This document shows, in pieces, positions 35,989-45,490 of a DNA stretch of 64,000 bases. The stretch covers positions 1,674,001-1,738,000 of the forward strand of contig NZ_JAAQTL010000001.1 of assembly GCF_011742875.1 (NCBI RefSeq). The letters run 5' to 3'. The notes under the pieces are model-generated. The model was not told the DNA's origin and ran no database searches. It saw only the letters and a list, made by a program, of their open reading frames with translations. Source of the DNA: Luteibacter yeojuensis (GTDB lineage: Bacteria > Pseudomonadota > Gammaproteobacteria > Xanthomonadales > Rhodanobacteraceae). Made by a program: the position numbers and the translations under genes. Numbering within the stretch: the first letter of the stretch is position 1; every line of letters starts with the position of its first letter.

Positions 35989-37596
35989 ATGCCTATCCTC
36001 TCCTCGCAACTCGATACCCGTTCCGCCGAATTCCAGGCGGCGAGCCTGCGCCTGCGCGCGCTGACGGAAGACTTGCGCGAAACCCTGCGGCTTACCGGCG
36101 AAGGCGGCGGGACGAAGGCACGCGAGAAACACGTCGCGCGCGGCAAGCTGCTCCCGCGCGAACGCATCCGCGCGCTGCTCGACCCCGGATCGCCCTTCCT
36201 CGAGATCGCTCCGCTCGCCGCCCACGGGATGTATGACGGCGCGGCGCCTGCCGCCGGCGTCATCGCGGGCATCGGTCGCGTGATGGGCCACGAAGTGGTG
36301 GTGCTGGCGAACGACGCCACCGTGAAGGGCGGCACGTATTTCCCCATGACGGTGAAGAAGCACCTGCGCGCACAGGAAGTGGCGATGGAAAACCGCCTCC
36401 CCTGCGTTTACCTCGTGGATTCCGGCGGCGCCTTCCTGCCCCTGCAGGACGAGGTGTTCCCCGACCGCGAGCACTTCGGCCGCATCTTCTACAACCAGGC
36501 GCGGATGAGCGCGCAGGGCATCCCCCAGATCGCGGTGGTGATGGGCTCCTGCACCGCCGGCGGCGCTTACGTGCCGGCGATGAGCGACGAGACGATCATC
36601 GTGCGCGAACAAGGCACCATCTTCCTCGGCGGCCCCCCGCTGGTGAAGGCGGCGACCGGCGAGGTGGTGGATGCCGAAGCACTGGGCGGTGCCGACGTGC
36701 ATACGTCGGTCTCCGGCGTCGCCGATCATTTCGCCGAGAACGATGCCCACGCGCTGGCCATCGCGCGCGACATCGTCGGTTCGCTCAACCGGGTGAAGAA
36801 GCAGCCGCTGGCGGTGCGTCCGCCAAGGGAACCGCGCTTCGCCGCCGAGGAATTGTATGGCGTGATCCCGGAAGACACGCGGCGTCCGTTCGACATCCGC
36901 GAGGTGATCGCCCGCCTCGTCGACGATTCCGAATTCCACGAGTTCAAGGCGCGCTACGGCAAGACCCTGGTGACCGGCTTCGCCCATATCCATGGTTACC
37001 CCGTGGGCATCGTCGCGAACAACGGCATCCTGTTCGGCGAGTCGGCGCAGAAAGGCGCGCACTTCATCGAGTTGTGCAACCAGCGCAACGTGCCGCTGGT
37101 GTTCCTGCAGAACATCACCGGCTTCATGGTGGGTCGCAAGTACGAGAACGGCGGCATCGCGAAGGACGGCGCAAAGATGGTCACGGCCGTGGCCTGCTCG
37201 CACGTGCCGAAGTTCACCGTGGTGATCGGCGGCAGCTTCGGCGCAGGCAACTACGCCATGTGCGGCCGCGCCTATGGCGCGCGCTTCCTGTGGATGTGGC
37301 CGAACGCGCGGATCAGCGTGATGGGCGGCGAACAGGCCGCCTCGGTGCTCGCCACCGTGCGCCGCGACGGCATCGAGGCCGGCGGCGGCCAGTGGAGCGC
37401 CGAGGACGAGGAAGCTTTCAAGGCGCCCATCCGCGAACAATACGAGCACCAGGGCCATCCTTATTACGCCAGCGCGCGGTTGTGGGACGACGGCATCATC
37501 GACCCGGCCGATACCCGCCGCGTCCTTGGCCTGGCGATCTCGGCCTCGCTCAACGCACCGATCGAACAAGGCCGCTTCGGCGTCTTCCGCATGTAG
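35989..37596 (+). CDS. liuB: methylcrotonyl-CoA carboxylase, beta (carboxyltransferase) subunit
   Basis: 535 residues, the usual size. Carboxyltransferase features: [19 protein letters not shown], the oxyanion segment [25 protein letters not shown], and [16 protein letters not shown] near the C-terminal half. It transfers the carboxyl group from biotin to 3-methylcrotonyl-CoA in leucine breakdown. The biotin-carrying alpha subunit and the enoyl-CoA hydratase that usually accompany it are not next to it. Confidence 0.92.
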   Translation: MPILSSQLDTRSAEFQAASLRLRALTEDLRETLRLTGEGGGTKAREKHVARGKLLPRERIRALLDPGSPFLEIAPLAAHGMYDGAAPAAGVIAGIGRVMGHEVVVLANDATVKGGTYFPMTVKKHLRAQEVAMENRLPCVYLVDSGGAFLPLQDEVFPDREHFGRIFYNQARMSAQGIPQIAVVMGSCTAGGAYVPAMSDETIIVREQGTIFLGGPPLVKAATGEVVDAEALGGADVHTSVSGVADHFAENDAHALAIARDIVGSLNRVKKQPLAVRPPREPRFAAEELYGVIPEDTRRPFDIREVIARLVDDSEFHEFKARYGKTLVTGFAHIHGYPVGIVANNGILFGESAQKGAHFIELCNQRNVPLVFLQNITGFMVGRKYENGGIAKDGAKMVTAVACSHVPKFTVVIGGSFGAGNYAMCGRAYGARFLWMWPNARISVMGGEQAASVLATVRRDGIEAGGGQWSAEDEEAFKAPIREQYEHQGHPYYASARLWDDGIIDPADTRRVLGLAISASLNAPIEQGRFGVFRM

Positions 37597-37603
37597 CGCC
37601 CCC

Positions 37604-37681
37604 TGTAGGAGCCGCTACAGCGGCGAGGGAAATCTTGCCACGGTGTCGCGAGGTTCCCTCGCCGCCATAGCGGCTCCTACA
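37604..37681. repeat. REP-like inverted pair, copy 7
   Basis: A full two-arm copy (TGTAGGAGCCGCTACAGC on the left) directly after the carboxylase stop codon and before xseA. It is the rightmost copy seen; none follows in the prophage. Confidence 0.87.
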
Positions 37682-37760
37682 CGTGACATGAACATCAAGA
37701 ATGTGACCTAAGTCCCTGCCCCATCGACATTCCCGGCCGCCGTGCTAACCTCGGCGGCCC

Positions 37761-39104
37761 ATGTCCGACTTCGACGCCCCGGCACGCCAGATCTTCACGC
37801 CCTCCGGCCTCAACCGGCTGGTGCGCGATCTGCTGGAAGACGCCCTGCCCATGGGCGTTTGGATCGAGGGCGAGCTTTCCAATGTGGCGCGGCCCGCGTC
37901 CGGGCACGTGTACTTCACCCTGAAGGACGCCAACGCCCAGGTCCGCTGCGCCATGTTCCGCACGGCCGCGTCGCGGCTGCGCTTCCGTCCCGTCGACGGC
38001 ATGCACGTGCTGATGCGCGCCAAGGTCGGCCTGTACGAGGCACGCGGCGAGTTCCAACTGGTCGCCGACCACATGGAACCCGCCGGCGAGGGCGCCTTGC
38101 AACGCGAGTTCGAGCAGTTGAAGGCACGGCTCGGCGCCGAAGGGCTGTTCGCGCCGGAACGGAAGCGTGCCCTGCCCGCCTTTCCACGCCGTATCGGCGT
38201 GATCACTTCGCCGTCCGGCGCGGCGATCCGCGACGTGCTGAGCGTGCTCGGCCGTCGCTTCGGCCTCGCCGAAGTCGACGTCCTGCCGGTGCCGGTGCAG
38301 GGTCGCGAGGCGCCGCCCGCGATCGCCGCCATGCTTCGCCGTGCATCGGCCAGTGGCCGCTACGACGTGCTGCTCGTGACGCGCGGCGGCGGTTCGCTGG
38401 AAGACCTCTGGGCGTTCAATGACGAAAGCGTGGCGCGAGCGATCCATGCCAGCGCCGTTCCCGTCGTGTCGGCGGTGGGCCACGAGGTGGATTTCACGAT
38501 CGCCGATTTCGTCGCGGACCTGCGCGCGGCCACGCCGTCCGCGGCCGCCGAACTGCTCGTGCCCGACGCCGCGGATGTCACCCGCCAGCTGGAACGCCTT
38601 CGCCAGCGCATGGCGACGCTCGTCACGCGCCGCCTCCAGGCCGCCGCGCAGCGTGCCGACCATTGGCAGGCACGGCTTAACGCGCAACGCCCCCAGGCCC
38701 GCCTGGCGCGCGATGCGCAACGGCTCGAATCCCTCCGCCGCCGGCTCTTCGTCCTCGTCAGCCAGTCGAATCATCTCCGCCGCGCACGTCTGGAACGCTT
38801 GCAGACGAGGCTCGCGGCCCAGCATCCGCGGCTGCGCCTGACGCCGTCGCGCACACGCCTGGCCGAGCTGCGCCAACGCATGTCGATCGCCATCTCGCGG
38901 CGTATCGAACGCGACCGTCTGCGCCTTGCCGAGCAGGGACGCACGCTGCACGCCGTCAGTCCGTTGGCGACACTGGAACGCGGCTATGCGATCGTCTTCG
39001 ACGAGCGGGACGCCGTGGTACGCCGCGCCGCGGACGTCGCCATCGGCGAACGCGTTCGCGTGATGCTGGCCGAAGGCCAGATGCGCCTGCTCCGCGAAGA
39101 GTAG
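37761..39104 (+). CDS. xseA: exodeoxyribonuclease VII large subunit
   Basis: 447 residues: an N-terminal OB fold ([24 protein letters not shown], residues 33-56; quoted here only by its ends VWIEGE and YFTLKD), the catalytic core [33 protein letters not shown], and [17 protein letters not shown], then a long coiled-coil and a C-terminal segment ([10 protein letters not shown]). With the small subunit XseB it degrades single-stranded DNA. xseB is not adjacent. Confidence 0.93.
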   Translation: MSDFDAPARQIFTPSGLNRLVRDLLEDALPMGVWIEGELSNVARPASGHVYFTLKDANAQVRCAMFRTAASRLRFRPVDGMHVLMRAKVGLYEARGEFQLVADHMEPAGEGALQREFEQLKARLGAEGLFAPERKRALPAFPRRIGVITSPSGAAIRDVLSVLGRRFGLAEVDVLPVPVQGREAPPAIAAMLRRASASGRYDVLLVTRGGGSLEDLWAFNDESVARAIHASAVPVVSAVGHEVDFTIADFVADLRAATPSAAAELLVPDAADVTRQLERLRQRMATLVTRRLQAAAQRADHWQARLNAQRPQARLARDAQRLESLRRRLFVLVSQSNHLRRARLERLQTRLAAQHPRLRLTPSRTRLAELRQRMSIAISRRIERDRLRLAEQGRTLHAVSPLATLERGYAIVFDERDAVVRRAADVAIGERVRVMLAEGQMRLLREE

Positions 39105-39199
39105 CGTCCGACCGCCCGCCGCACCCGTTCCGATCTCACGGGAAGTGAACGCATCGGATACGATCATGGGCGGCATTGCCATTCGGGAGGCCGTCGCCC

Positions 39200-40630
39200 G
39201 TGCTTCGCAAGACCTATCCCTATTACCTCGCCGGCACCGCCGTGAAAGGCAAGGCGAAACTCGACGTCATCGACAAATACACCGGCGACGTCGCCACGCG
39301 CGTCGCCCTTCCCGATGCGGCGGCGCTCGAACGGGCGATCGATGCGGCGCATGCCGCCGCCGGCCCGATGAGGCAATTCAAACCCTTCCAGCGCCAGGCG
39401 GTGCTCGAACATTGCGTGGCGCGTTTCCGCGAACGCCGCGACGAGTTGGCTTATGCGCTCTGCGTGGAAGCGGGCAAGCCCATCAAGGACTCGGTGGGCG
39501 AGGTGGAGCGGCTCATCGACACCTTCAAGATCGCCGCCGAGGAAGCGGTCCGGATCAACGGCGAAACGCTCAATCTCGAGATCTCCGCGCGCACGGCCGG
39601 TTACCACGGGTATACGCGCCGGGTGCCGCTCGGGCCGGTGGCCTTCATCACGCCGTTCAACTTCCCGCTCAACCTCGTGGCGCACAAGGTGGCGCCGGCG
39701 ATCGCCGCCGGATGTCCGTTCGTGCTGAAGCCGTCCGAACGCACGCCGCTGGGCGCGCTGATCATCGGCGAGGTGCTCGCTGAAACCGACCTGCCGAGAG
39801 GCGCCTTCTCCATCCTGCCGATGACCGGGCGCGACGCCGAAGCGCTGGTGACCGACCCGCGATTGAAGCTGCTGTCGTTCACCGGCGGCCTGGTCGGCTG
39901 GGACCTCAAGGCGAAGGCCGGACACAAGAAGGTCGTACTCGAACTGGGCGGCAACGCCGCCTGCATCGTGGATGCCGACCAGGGGCCGCAACTGGATGCC
40001 GTGGTCGATCGCCTCGTCTTCGGCGCGTTCTACCAGTCGGGACAGAGCTGCATCAGCGTCCAGCGCATCCTCGTGCACGACGACGTGTACGACGCGTTGC
40101 GCCGCAAGCTGGTGGCCAAGGTGAAGGCCCTGAAGGCCGGCGATCCCAAGAAGAAATCCACCTTTCTCGGCCCGATGATCGATACCGCCGCGGCGGAGCG
40201 GCTCGAAAGCTGGATCGTCGAGGCGAAGAAGGCGGGCGCGCGACTCCTGTGCGGCGGCGGGCGCAAGCGTGCGATGCTCGAAGCCACCCTGCTGGAAAAC
40301 GTGCCGCGCGAGGCGAAACTGCAGCGCATGGAAGCCTTCGGCCCCGTCGCCGTCCTGCAACGCTTCATCAGCTTCGACGAAGCCATCGCCGCGGCCAACG
40401 ACTCGGACTTCGGCCTGCAGGCCGGCGTGTTCACCAACGATCTTCGCCATGCGATGCGCGCGTGGGACGAACTCGAACAAGGCGGCGTCATCGTGAACGA
40501 TGTGCCGAGCTTCCGCGTGGACAACATGCCCTACGGCGGCACGAAGTCGTCGGGCATCGGGCGCGAAGGTGTGCGCTACGCCATCGAGGACATGACGGAA
40601 ACGCGGTTGCTGGTGATCAGAGAGGCTTGA
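39200..40630 (+). CDS. aldehyde dehydrogenase family protein
   Basis: 476 residues from a GTG at 39200 with GGGAGG before it. Catalytic Cys284 (QSGQSCISVQR) and Glu248 (LELGGNAA) are present; PFNFPLN is the Asn motif. The short spacing and the phrase LLSFTGGLVGWDLKAKAG fit non-phosphorylating glyceraldehyde-type or lactaldehyde-like branches, but the substrate is unknown. Its end overlaps the convergent oxidoreductase gene by 14 bases. Confidence 0.87.
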   Translation: MLRKTYPYYLAGTAVKGKAKLDVIDKYTGDVATRVALPDAAALERAIDAAHAAAGPMRQFKPFQRQAVLEHCVARFRERRDELAYALCVEAGKPIKDSVGEVERLIDTFKIAAEEAVRINGETLNLEISARTAGYHGYTRRVPLGPVAFITPFNFPLNLVAHKVAPAIAAGCPFVLKPSERTPLGALIIGEVLAETDLPRGAFSILPMTGRDAEALVTDPRLKLLSFTGGLVGWDLKAKAGHKKVVLELGGNAACIVDADQGPQLDAVVDRLVFGAFYQSGQSCISVQRILVHDDVYDALRRKLVAKVKALKAGDPKKKSTFLGPMIDTAAAERLESWIVEAKKAGARLLCGGGRKRAMLEATLLENVPREAKLQRMEAFGPVAVLQRFISFDEAIAAANDSDFGLQAGVFTNDLRHAMRAWDELEQGGVIVNDVPSFRVDNMPYGGTKSSGIGREGVRYAIEDMTETRLLVIREA

Positions 40631-41990
40631 GCTCCCCGACCACGGTCGGAATCAACTCCGATACCGTCGGGTGGATCGGCATGGCCCACTGCAGGACGCC
40701 TATGGAGGCGTCGGCGTTCATCATGTCGAGGATCCCGTGGATGGCTTCGTCCCCGCCGGTCCCCAGGATGGCCGCGCCAAGGATCTTCTTCGTGTCCGCG
40801 TCCGCCACGATCTTCATGAAGCCGCGGGTTTCGCCCTTCTCCACCGCACGTCCCACCCGGCTCATCGGTCGTTTCGACACGAGCAGGGGCCGGCCGCTCT
40901 TGCGCGCCTGGGCCTCGGTCATGCCGACGCGCCCCAGGGGCGGATCGACATAAAGCGCATAACCCAGTATGCGGTCGCTCACCTTGCGGTCCTCGCCATC
41001 CAGGAGGTTCGCGGCGACGATCTCGTAGTCGTTCCACGCGGTGTGCGTGAACGCGCCCTTTCCGTTGCAGTCGCCCAGGGCCCAGACGCCTTCCGCGGTG
41101 GTGGCCAGACCGTCGTCCACCGTGATGTACCCGGCTTCGTCGACGGCTACACCCGCCTTGTCCAGGCCCAGGTCGTCGGTGTTCGGGCGACGCCCGACGG
41201 CAAGCAGCAGGTGGGTGCCGACGACTTGCGGCGAACCGTCCGTGCAGTCCACCCGGACGCTCACGCCCTCGGGGTGCCTGGCGAGTGCGACGCAGCATGC
41301 ATTCGTACGCACCTCGATACCTTCTTCCTCGAGGAAGGAACGAATCTCTCCGGAAACGTCCTCGTCTTCGCGCTGCACCAGTCGTGGCCCCTGCTCCACC
41401 ACCGTCACCTCCGCGCCGAAGCGCCGATACATCTGCGCGAACTCGAGGCCGATGTAGCTGCCACCCACGACGACCAGATGCGCGGGGACCGATTCCAGCG
41501 GAATGATCGTACTGTTGGTGAGGTAGTCGACCTCATCGATACCGGGGAAATCGGGAACCCTCGCCCTGCCGCCGACATTGAGGAAAACCTGGGCCGCTTC
41601 GATGGTTTCGCCGTTCACTTCCAGCCTTCGCGGCCCGACGAACCGCGCATGGCCGCGGATGAAGGTGAGCCCGGGCATCCCCGCCAGCCAGTCCTCGGTA
41701 TCCTTGCGCGAATCGAGGATCACCTTGCGCGCGCGGGACGCCACGGTCGGCATGTCGATCGAAACGGAACCGACACCCACGCCATAGTCGGCGCCGCGCC
41801 GGGCGATCCGCGCGGCATAGGCGCTCGCGATCAGGGTCTTCGTGGGTTTGCAACCGGTGTTGACGCAGGTGCCGCCGACCAGATGCCGCTCGACGATGGC
41901 CACCGTCTTTCCTGCCGCGACAAGGCGAAGTGCCAAGGCCGGGCCTGCCTGCCCGGCACCGACGATGATGGCGTCGAACGTACGGGACAT
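40617..41990 (-). CDS. pyridine nucleotide-disulfide oxidoreductase (mercuric reductase/lipoamide dehydrogenase-like)
   Basis: 457 residues: FAD motif IVGAGQAGPALALRL, the redox disulfide GGTCVNTGCKPTK, the NAD(P) motif VVGGSYIGLEFAQ, a second FAD segment EGVWALGDCNGKG, and the dimer domain with HPTVSELIPTV (His-Pro pair). It lacks the C-terminal Cys pair of mercuric reductase, so mercury reduction is unlikely; the substrate is unknown. GGAGG precedes the ATG. Its start lies only 20 bp from the attachment site, so prophage insertion has replaced its upstream DNA. Confidence 0.86.
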   Translation of the reverse strand: MSRTFDAIIVGAGQAGPALALRLVAAGKTVAIVERHLVGGTCVNTGCKPTKTLIASAYAARIARRGADYGVGVGSVSIDMPTVASRARKVILDSRKDTEDWLAGMPGLTFIRGHARFVGPRRLEVNGETIEAAQVFLNVGGRARVPDFPGIDEVDYLTNSTIIPLESVPAHLVVVGGSYIGLEFAQMYRRFGAEVTVVEQGPRLVQREDEDVSGEIRSFLEEEGIEVRTNACCVALARHPEGVSVRVDCTDGSPQVVGTHLLLAVGRRPNTDDLGLDKAGVAVDEAGYITVDDGLATTAEGVWALGDCNGKGAFTHTAWNDYEIVAANLLDGEDRKVSDRILGYALYVDPPLGRVGMTEAQARKSGRPLLVSKRPMSRVGRAVEKGETRGFMKIVADADTKKILGAAILGTGGDEAIHGILDMMNADASIGVLQWAMPIHPTVSELIPTVVGELKPL

Positions 41991-42010
41991 ATCGGACCTC
42001 CGGCTGCGAC

Positions 42011-42060
42011 TGGTGACCCCGGCCCGATTCGAACGGGCGACCTTCCCCTTAGGAGGGGGC
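42011..42060 (-). other. attL: 3' half of tRNA-Arg(CCT)
   Basis: Read on the minus strand, this is the anticodon arm with loop CTCCTAA (anticodon CCT), variable region, T-arm GCCCGTTCGAATCGGGC, acceptor strand and CCA end. The matching 5' half (acceptor GACCCCG, D-arm) does not follow. A lone 3' tRNA half is what remains at one end when a phage integrates into a tRNA gene; the complete tRNA should be rebuilt at the far end. Confidence 0.85.
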
Positions 42061-42200
42061 TTGCGCGTGGTATAGGAATGCGGGTTCCGGGGCGCGATGT
42101 GCTTATGCTGTGCTAATTCTACCCTAGCGGCGCCAGCGACAGACCATGGAACCCAGCCAGTAGGGAGTGATCATAGCTCCCCATCCTTGAGGACATAGAC
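42061..42200. other. prophage left-end non-coding region
   Basis: 140 bp without a supported gene between the attachment core and the first small gene. TGAGGACA before 42201 is the ribosome site of that gene. Confidence 0.5.
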
Positions 42201-42380
42201 ATGAGCATCAGCAACGAAGAGCTAGCGGATACCCTGCGAGTAATGGCATGGGAGAGGGCAAAGGGCGAGCTGCAGTCAACCCTGCGGACCTTCTACGGCC
42301 GCCGGGAGCAGTTCGAGGCGTTATCCCAGGCCATCGATTCGTTCGTGAAACAGGTGGAGGACGAGGGCCTGATCGACTGA
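42201..42380 (+). CDS. small phage protein of unknown function, 59 residues
   Basis: An ATG with GAGGA upstream opens a 59-residue frame: MSISNEELADTLRVMAWERA followed by a charged, probably helical sequence ending QVEDEGLID. The protein is acidic and lacks membrane segments. Codon use and ribosome site support it; no family is recognised. Confidence 0.65.
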   Translation: MSISNEELADTLRVMAWERAKGELQSTLRTFYGRREQFEALSQAIDSFVKQVEDEGLID

Positions 42381-42408
42381 CCGTCACCGATTGACACAGC
42401 TGCCGATC

Positions 42409-42732
42409 CTATGACCGATCATCAAGCCCCTTTGGCTTACGCGGCACCGACCATCGCGTCTCGATCGCCTTCGGCCATACGGGCGCCTGCGGGTGCAGTT
42501 GGCGTGATGCTGCCCAGCGTTCAATGAAACGCTTCGCCTGCCGCTCGGAGGCCGCCCTGCTCTCGATCGCGCGCTCGGGATTCCCGTCCGGGTAGAGGCT
42601 CACCCGCCATAGGTCGCAGTTGGCAAGCTCTCGAACCATGACGAAGGGCACGCCGTTCTCCGCCGCGCCGTACTGCTGCGGCACAGGGGCACCCATGAGG
42701 ACGAGTCGGGGAAGCCAGGTGACGGTGCTCAT
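42409..42732 (-). CDS. hypothetical phage protein, 107 residues
   Basis: The frame starts MSTVTWLPRLVLMGAPVPQQ and has a plausible fold (VMVRELANCDLWRVSLYPDG, then RQAKRFIERWAASR), rich in Arg and Trp. It lies upstream (in transcription order, downstream) of the SOS-associated peptidase on the same strand, so the two may form a small operon. The function is unknown. Confidence 0.6.
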   Translation of the reverse strand: MSTVTWLPRLVLMGAPVPQQYGAAENGVPFVMVRELANCDLWRVSLYPDGNPERAIESRAASERQAKRFIERWAASRQLHPQAPVWPKAIETRWSVPRKPKGLDDRS

Positions 42733-42819
42733 GCCGCGGACGATACCGGCGGCGAGTCTCAGGAATGTGGACGGCGCGCGAGGGGCGTGGGAGGTTTGCG
42801 CAGCAACCGACCGTCGCGG

Positions 42820-43806
42820 CTAAGCTTCCTCGCGCTGGACGACCTCGTGCTCATAGAAGGCGTCGATGGGATCCTCGAGGATCGCCATCATGTCGGCCAG
42901 CCGACCCGGCTGGGGGTCGAGCCAGGCGTCGAGATTTTCGGGCTTGATGGGGATGACGCAGCGGTCGTGGCCGGCGGCCTCCACCTCGGGCGGAGGGTTC
43001 CGGGTGATGGCGGCCACCGAGTAGAAGCCAGGCTCGTCGCCGTCCGGCTCCACGTAGCGCCACAGGCACGCCAGCAGCATGTCCTGCTCGGGCTCGGGGC
43101 GGAATTCGATCTCGACGGACATATCGCGCTCGCCCGGGGCAAGAGCCCGGCCCTGGAGACGGTGCAGCGACACGCTCTCGAAGAACCGCCGCGCGACCAT
43201 CACGCCGTGGTTGTAGCCCCACAGCTTCCGCCACACCGTGGCGAGGGAGTCCATGCGGGCGTTGTAGGTGCCTGGCTTCTCGCGCTCCTTGGCGTCGTCC
43301 CAGCCCGGCAGGCGGCAGCGGTAGCGCATCGGCACCACGCGGCGCTCGCCGGTGGCGGGGTCGCGGATCAGCACGGGCGTGACGCCGCCGGGCCATATCC
43401 GGGCGTAGCCTTCGCCGGCAGCGCGGTCGGTCACCTGGTCCAGCTTCGCCCGCGCCCCGGCGATCTTGTTGGTGGCGACGCGCCGGTCGTTCTCGGCCTT
43501 CTTCGTGGGCTTCGGGCCGGCCAGCACCACCTGGGCGCGCGCCAGGCGCTCGGACTGCTCGGCGATCTCCTGCTCGAGCACGGCGGCGGCGTCCTGGTAC
43601 GCGGCGAGGGAGACCGCGCGGGCCTCCTGCTCCTCCGGCGCCGTCGAGCCCACGAAGGCGTTCCGCATGGCCTTGGGCACGCCCTTGATCCAGACGCCCT
43701 TCTTCCGCGCCCAGCCGGCCATCTCGACGAACACCCGGAGATCCAGGTCGCCGCCGTACCGGACGTATTTTTCGAACTCTGCGAGAATCTGGGCCGAGTA
43801 GCACAT
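42820..43806 (-). CDS. SOS response-associated peptidase (SRAP/HMCES family) with coiled-coil insert
   Basis: 328 residues. After Met removal, the catalytic Cys2 (MCYSAQ) is exposed, as in YedK/HMCES, which bind abasic sites in single-stranded DNA covalently. TYNARMD (Asn and Arg of the active site), RRFFESVSLHRL (Glu) and AAGHDRCVIPI (His) follow the family order. Residues about 50-125 hold a charged coiled-coil insertion not found in YedK (222 residues). An in-frame ATG at 43836 would hide the Cys, so the start at 43806 is chosen. It may protect phage or host DNA after damage. Confidence 0.85.
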   Translation of the reverse strand: MCYSAQILAEFEKYVRYGGDLDLRVFVEMAGWARKKGVWIKGVPKAMRNAFVGSTAPEEQEARAVSLAAYQDAAAVLEQEIAEQSERLARAQVVLAGPKPTKKAENDRRVATNKIAGARAKLDQVTDRAAGEGYARIWPGGVTPVLIRDPATGERRVVPMRYRCRLPGWDDAKEREKPGTYNARMDSLATVWRKLWGYNHGVMVARRFFESVSLHRLQGRALAPGERDMSVEIEFRPEPEQDMLLACLWRYVEPDGDEPGFYSVAAITRNPPPEVEAAGHDRCVIPIKPENLDAWLDPQPGRLADMMAILEDPIDAFYEHEVVQREEA

Positions 43807-43890
43807 GGGCGCCAGCATAGCGCGGGCACACGACATCGTCGCTGTGGGCGTCCACTATCATTCACCCACCACAGACATGGATATAACGCG

Positions 43891-45087
43891 TTGGACGCAA
43901 GCCACCGAGCCCACGGCAAGAATCTGGACATCGAAGTCCTACGAGCCGTAGCCATAATCGGCACGCTATGGGCGCACCTCGACATCCTGTTCTATTGGGG
44001 AAGCCCGGCGCTGAAGGCGATCAGCACGGTTTTCGTTTTCTGGGGCGGTGTAGATCTGTTCTTCGCTATATCCGGCTACGTGATCACTTCATCGCTACTT
44101 CGGGCGATGGAGGACGCCGCCTCCTTACGTGATCTGGCTATTCCTTTTTGGATCCGCCGATTTTGGAGAATTGTCCCGTCCGCATGGGCATGGCTGGCAG
44201 TGACGCTCATTGCAAGCATGCTGTTCCAGCACACGGGGTATCTCGGAACACCCCGAGGAAATCTCACGGATACACTGTGGTCCGTGGCGCAGCTCGCAAA
44301 CCTGCACTTCTCACGGGTTTACGCACACCTAACCGACAACTACGGCATCAACCAGGTCTACTGGAGCCTATCCCTCGAGGAGCAGTGCTACCTCGTTATG
44401 CCATTCATTCTCTTTCTAGCGAGCCGTAGCTGGTCCGTTTTTGTTCTTTTCGTCATCGTCGCTGCACAGATATTCTTATCCCGACCATTCCTCGGGACGC
44501 TTTGGTTCTTCCGCACCGATGCGCTCGCCCTAGGCGCACTCATCGCAATGGCGCGTGGCACATCCGCCTACCATCGAATCGAGCCAACCATCCTACGCAG
44601 AAGGCTGATCTCCTACGGGGCGCTTGCGGGAACGGTTCTGTTGATCGGAGCCATCGGGGGCAATTCAGGATCATTCAGTCTTGCGACTTCCGCCATGGGT
44701 GTCGTCGCAGCTGCCGCGGTGTGGATTGCCAGTTACGACCGGGATTACACGATGCCACGTGGGCCGACAAAGCGACTTCTCACCTACCTCGGTGCACGGT
44801 CGTATGCGATCTACCTGATTCATATCCCGGTGTACAGAGGCCTTCGCGAAGCCACCGCAAGCATCCCTGTAGACGTCATCAGCCAAGGCTTCTATCCCAT
44901 CGCGTATTTCGTGATCGCCATCGTCGCTACGCTCGCCATCTCCGAGATCAACTACCGCTATATCGAAACCCCGCTTCGTAGGTTCGGCGCCAGGATTGCG
45001 GACGCCCGTAGCCAGGGACGTCAATCGTCACCAGAGGTAAGTTCGTCCCTCACCACATCTGGGAGGTTCATTAGAAACGATGCGTAG
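43891..45087 (+). CDS. membrane O-acyltransferase (acyltransferase 3 family)
   Basis: About 398 residues with ten or so membrane helices: KNLDIEVLRAVAIIGTLWAH (N-terminal family motif with the active-site His after it), FFAISGYVIT, RRFWRIVPSAW, INQVYWSLSLEEQCYLVMPF and a C-terminal NYRYIETPLRRFG. This is the OafA/WecH-type family that adds acetyl groups to surface sugars. No in-frame ATG is near; TTG at 43891 is the likeliest start. The codon use is A/T-richer than the structural genes. In a prophage such genes often change the host surface (lysogenic conversion). Confidence 0.82.
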   Translation: MDASHRAHGKNLDIEVLRAVAIIGTLWAHLDILFYWGSPALKAISTVFVFWGGVDLFFAISGYVITSSLLRAMEDAASLRDLAIPFWIRRFWRIVPSAWAWLAVTLIASMLFQHTGYLGTPRGNLTDTLWSVAQLANLHFSRVYAHLTDNYGINQVYWSLSLEEQCYLVMPFILFLASRSWSVFVLFVIVAAQIFLSRPFLGTLWFFRTDALALGALIAMARGTSAYHRIEPTILRRRLISYGALAGTVLLIGAIGGNSGSFSLATSAMGVVAAAAVWIASYDRDYTMPRGPTKRLLTYLGARSYAIYLIHIPVYRGLREATASIPVDVISQGFYPIAYFVIAIVATLAISEINYRYIETPLRRFGARIADARSQGRQSSPEVSSSLTTSGRFIRNDA

Positions 45088-45206
45088 CGCTCGTCATCCT
45101 CGGCCACCTCTCCCTGGTTAGGGTAGATAGCCGCGTCTTGCGGATTGGCGAAAACGGCGACGATGGACGCCTCTTCGGCATCGGCAAACTGAACATAAAC
45201 CATCAT
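45021..45206 (-). CDS. small phage protein, 61 residues
   Basis: The ATG at 45206 has GGAG upstream and gives MMVYVQFADAEEASIVAVFA followed by NPQDAAIYPNQGEVAEDDER and a short acidic tail. Similar short proteins are common near tail fibre genes of tailed phages, role unknown. Its end overlaps the acyltransferase gene by 67 bases on the opposite strand. Confidence 0.65.
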   Translation of the reverse strand: MMVYVQFADAEEASIVAVFANPQDAAIYPNQGEVAEDDERYASFLMNLPDVVRDELTSGDD

Positions 45207-45261
45207 GGGATCTCCGGCTCTTGACGTTATATATCTAACGTGGTGAACTAAGGACCAAGCA

Positions 45262-45471
45262 ATGACGACTCCAAAAAAGCCACGAAGCCTTTCTGAACGA
45301 GTGAAGGACTCGCAGCAGAGGGTTATCGAGTCTGGTGGGCGCCGAATCTCGCCGATGGTCATCGGACCAGAGGCGACGAACGCCTTGGAATCGCTGCTTG
45401 AAAAAGGGTATGCGACCAGTGTCACAGCAGCGGTGACAAGGGCGCTGATCGACGCTGCAAAACGGGTCTAA
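45262..45471 (+). CDS. ribbon-helix-helix-like small protein
   Basis: 69 residues with a basic N-terminus (MTTPKKPRSLSERVKDSQQR), a short strand-like GGRRISPMVI and two helices (PEATNALESLLEKG, SVTAAVTRALIDAA). This is the shape of a ribbon-helix-helix DNA-binding or antitoxin-like protein, which suggests a local regulator. It ends one base before the next gene. No toxin partner is seen. Confidence 0.6.
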   Translation: MTTPKKPRSLSERVKDSQQRVIESGGRRISPMVIGPEATNALESLLEKGYATSVTAAVTRALIDAAKRV

Positions 45472-45490
45472 CATGACCCTGGGAGCGATC

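Noticed and set aside
40617-41990. Mercuric reductase
   Set aside because: It lacks the N-terminal metal-binding domain and the C-terminal Cys pair and no mer genes are nearby.
42011-42075. A functional tRNA gene
   Set aside because: The 5' acceptor strand and D-arm are missing, so only a 3' half is present.
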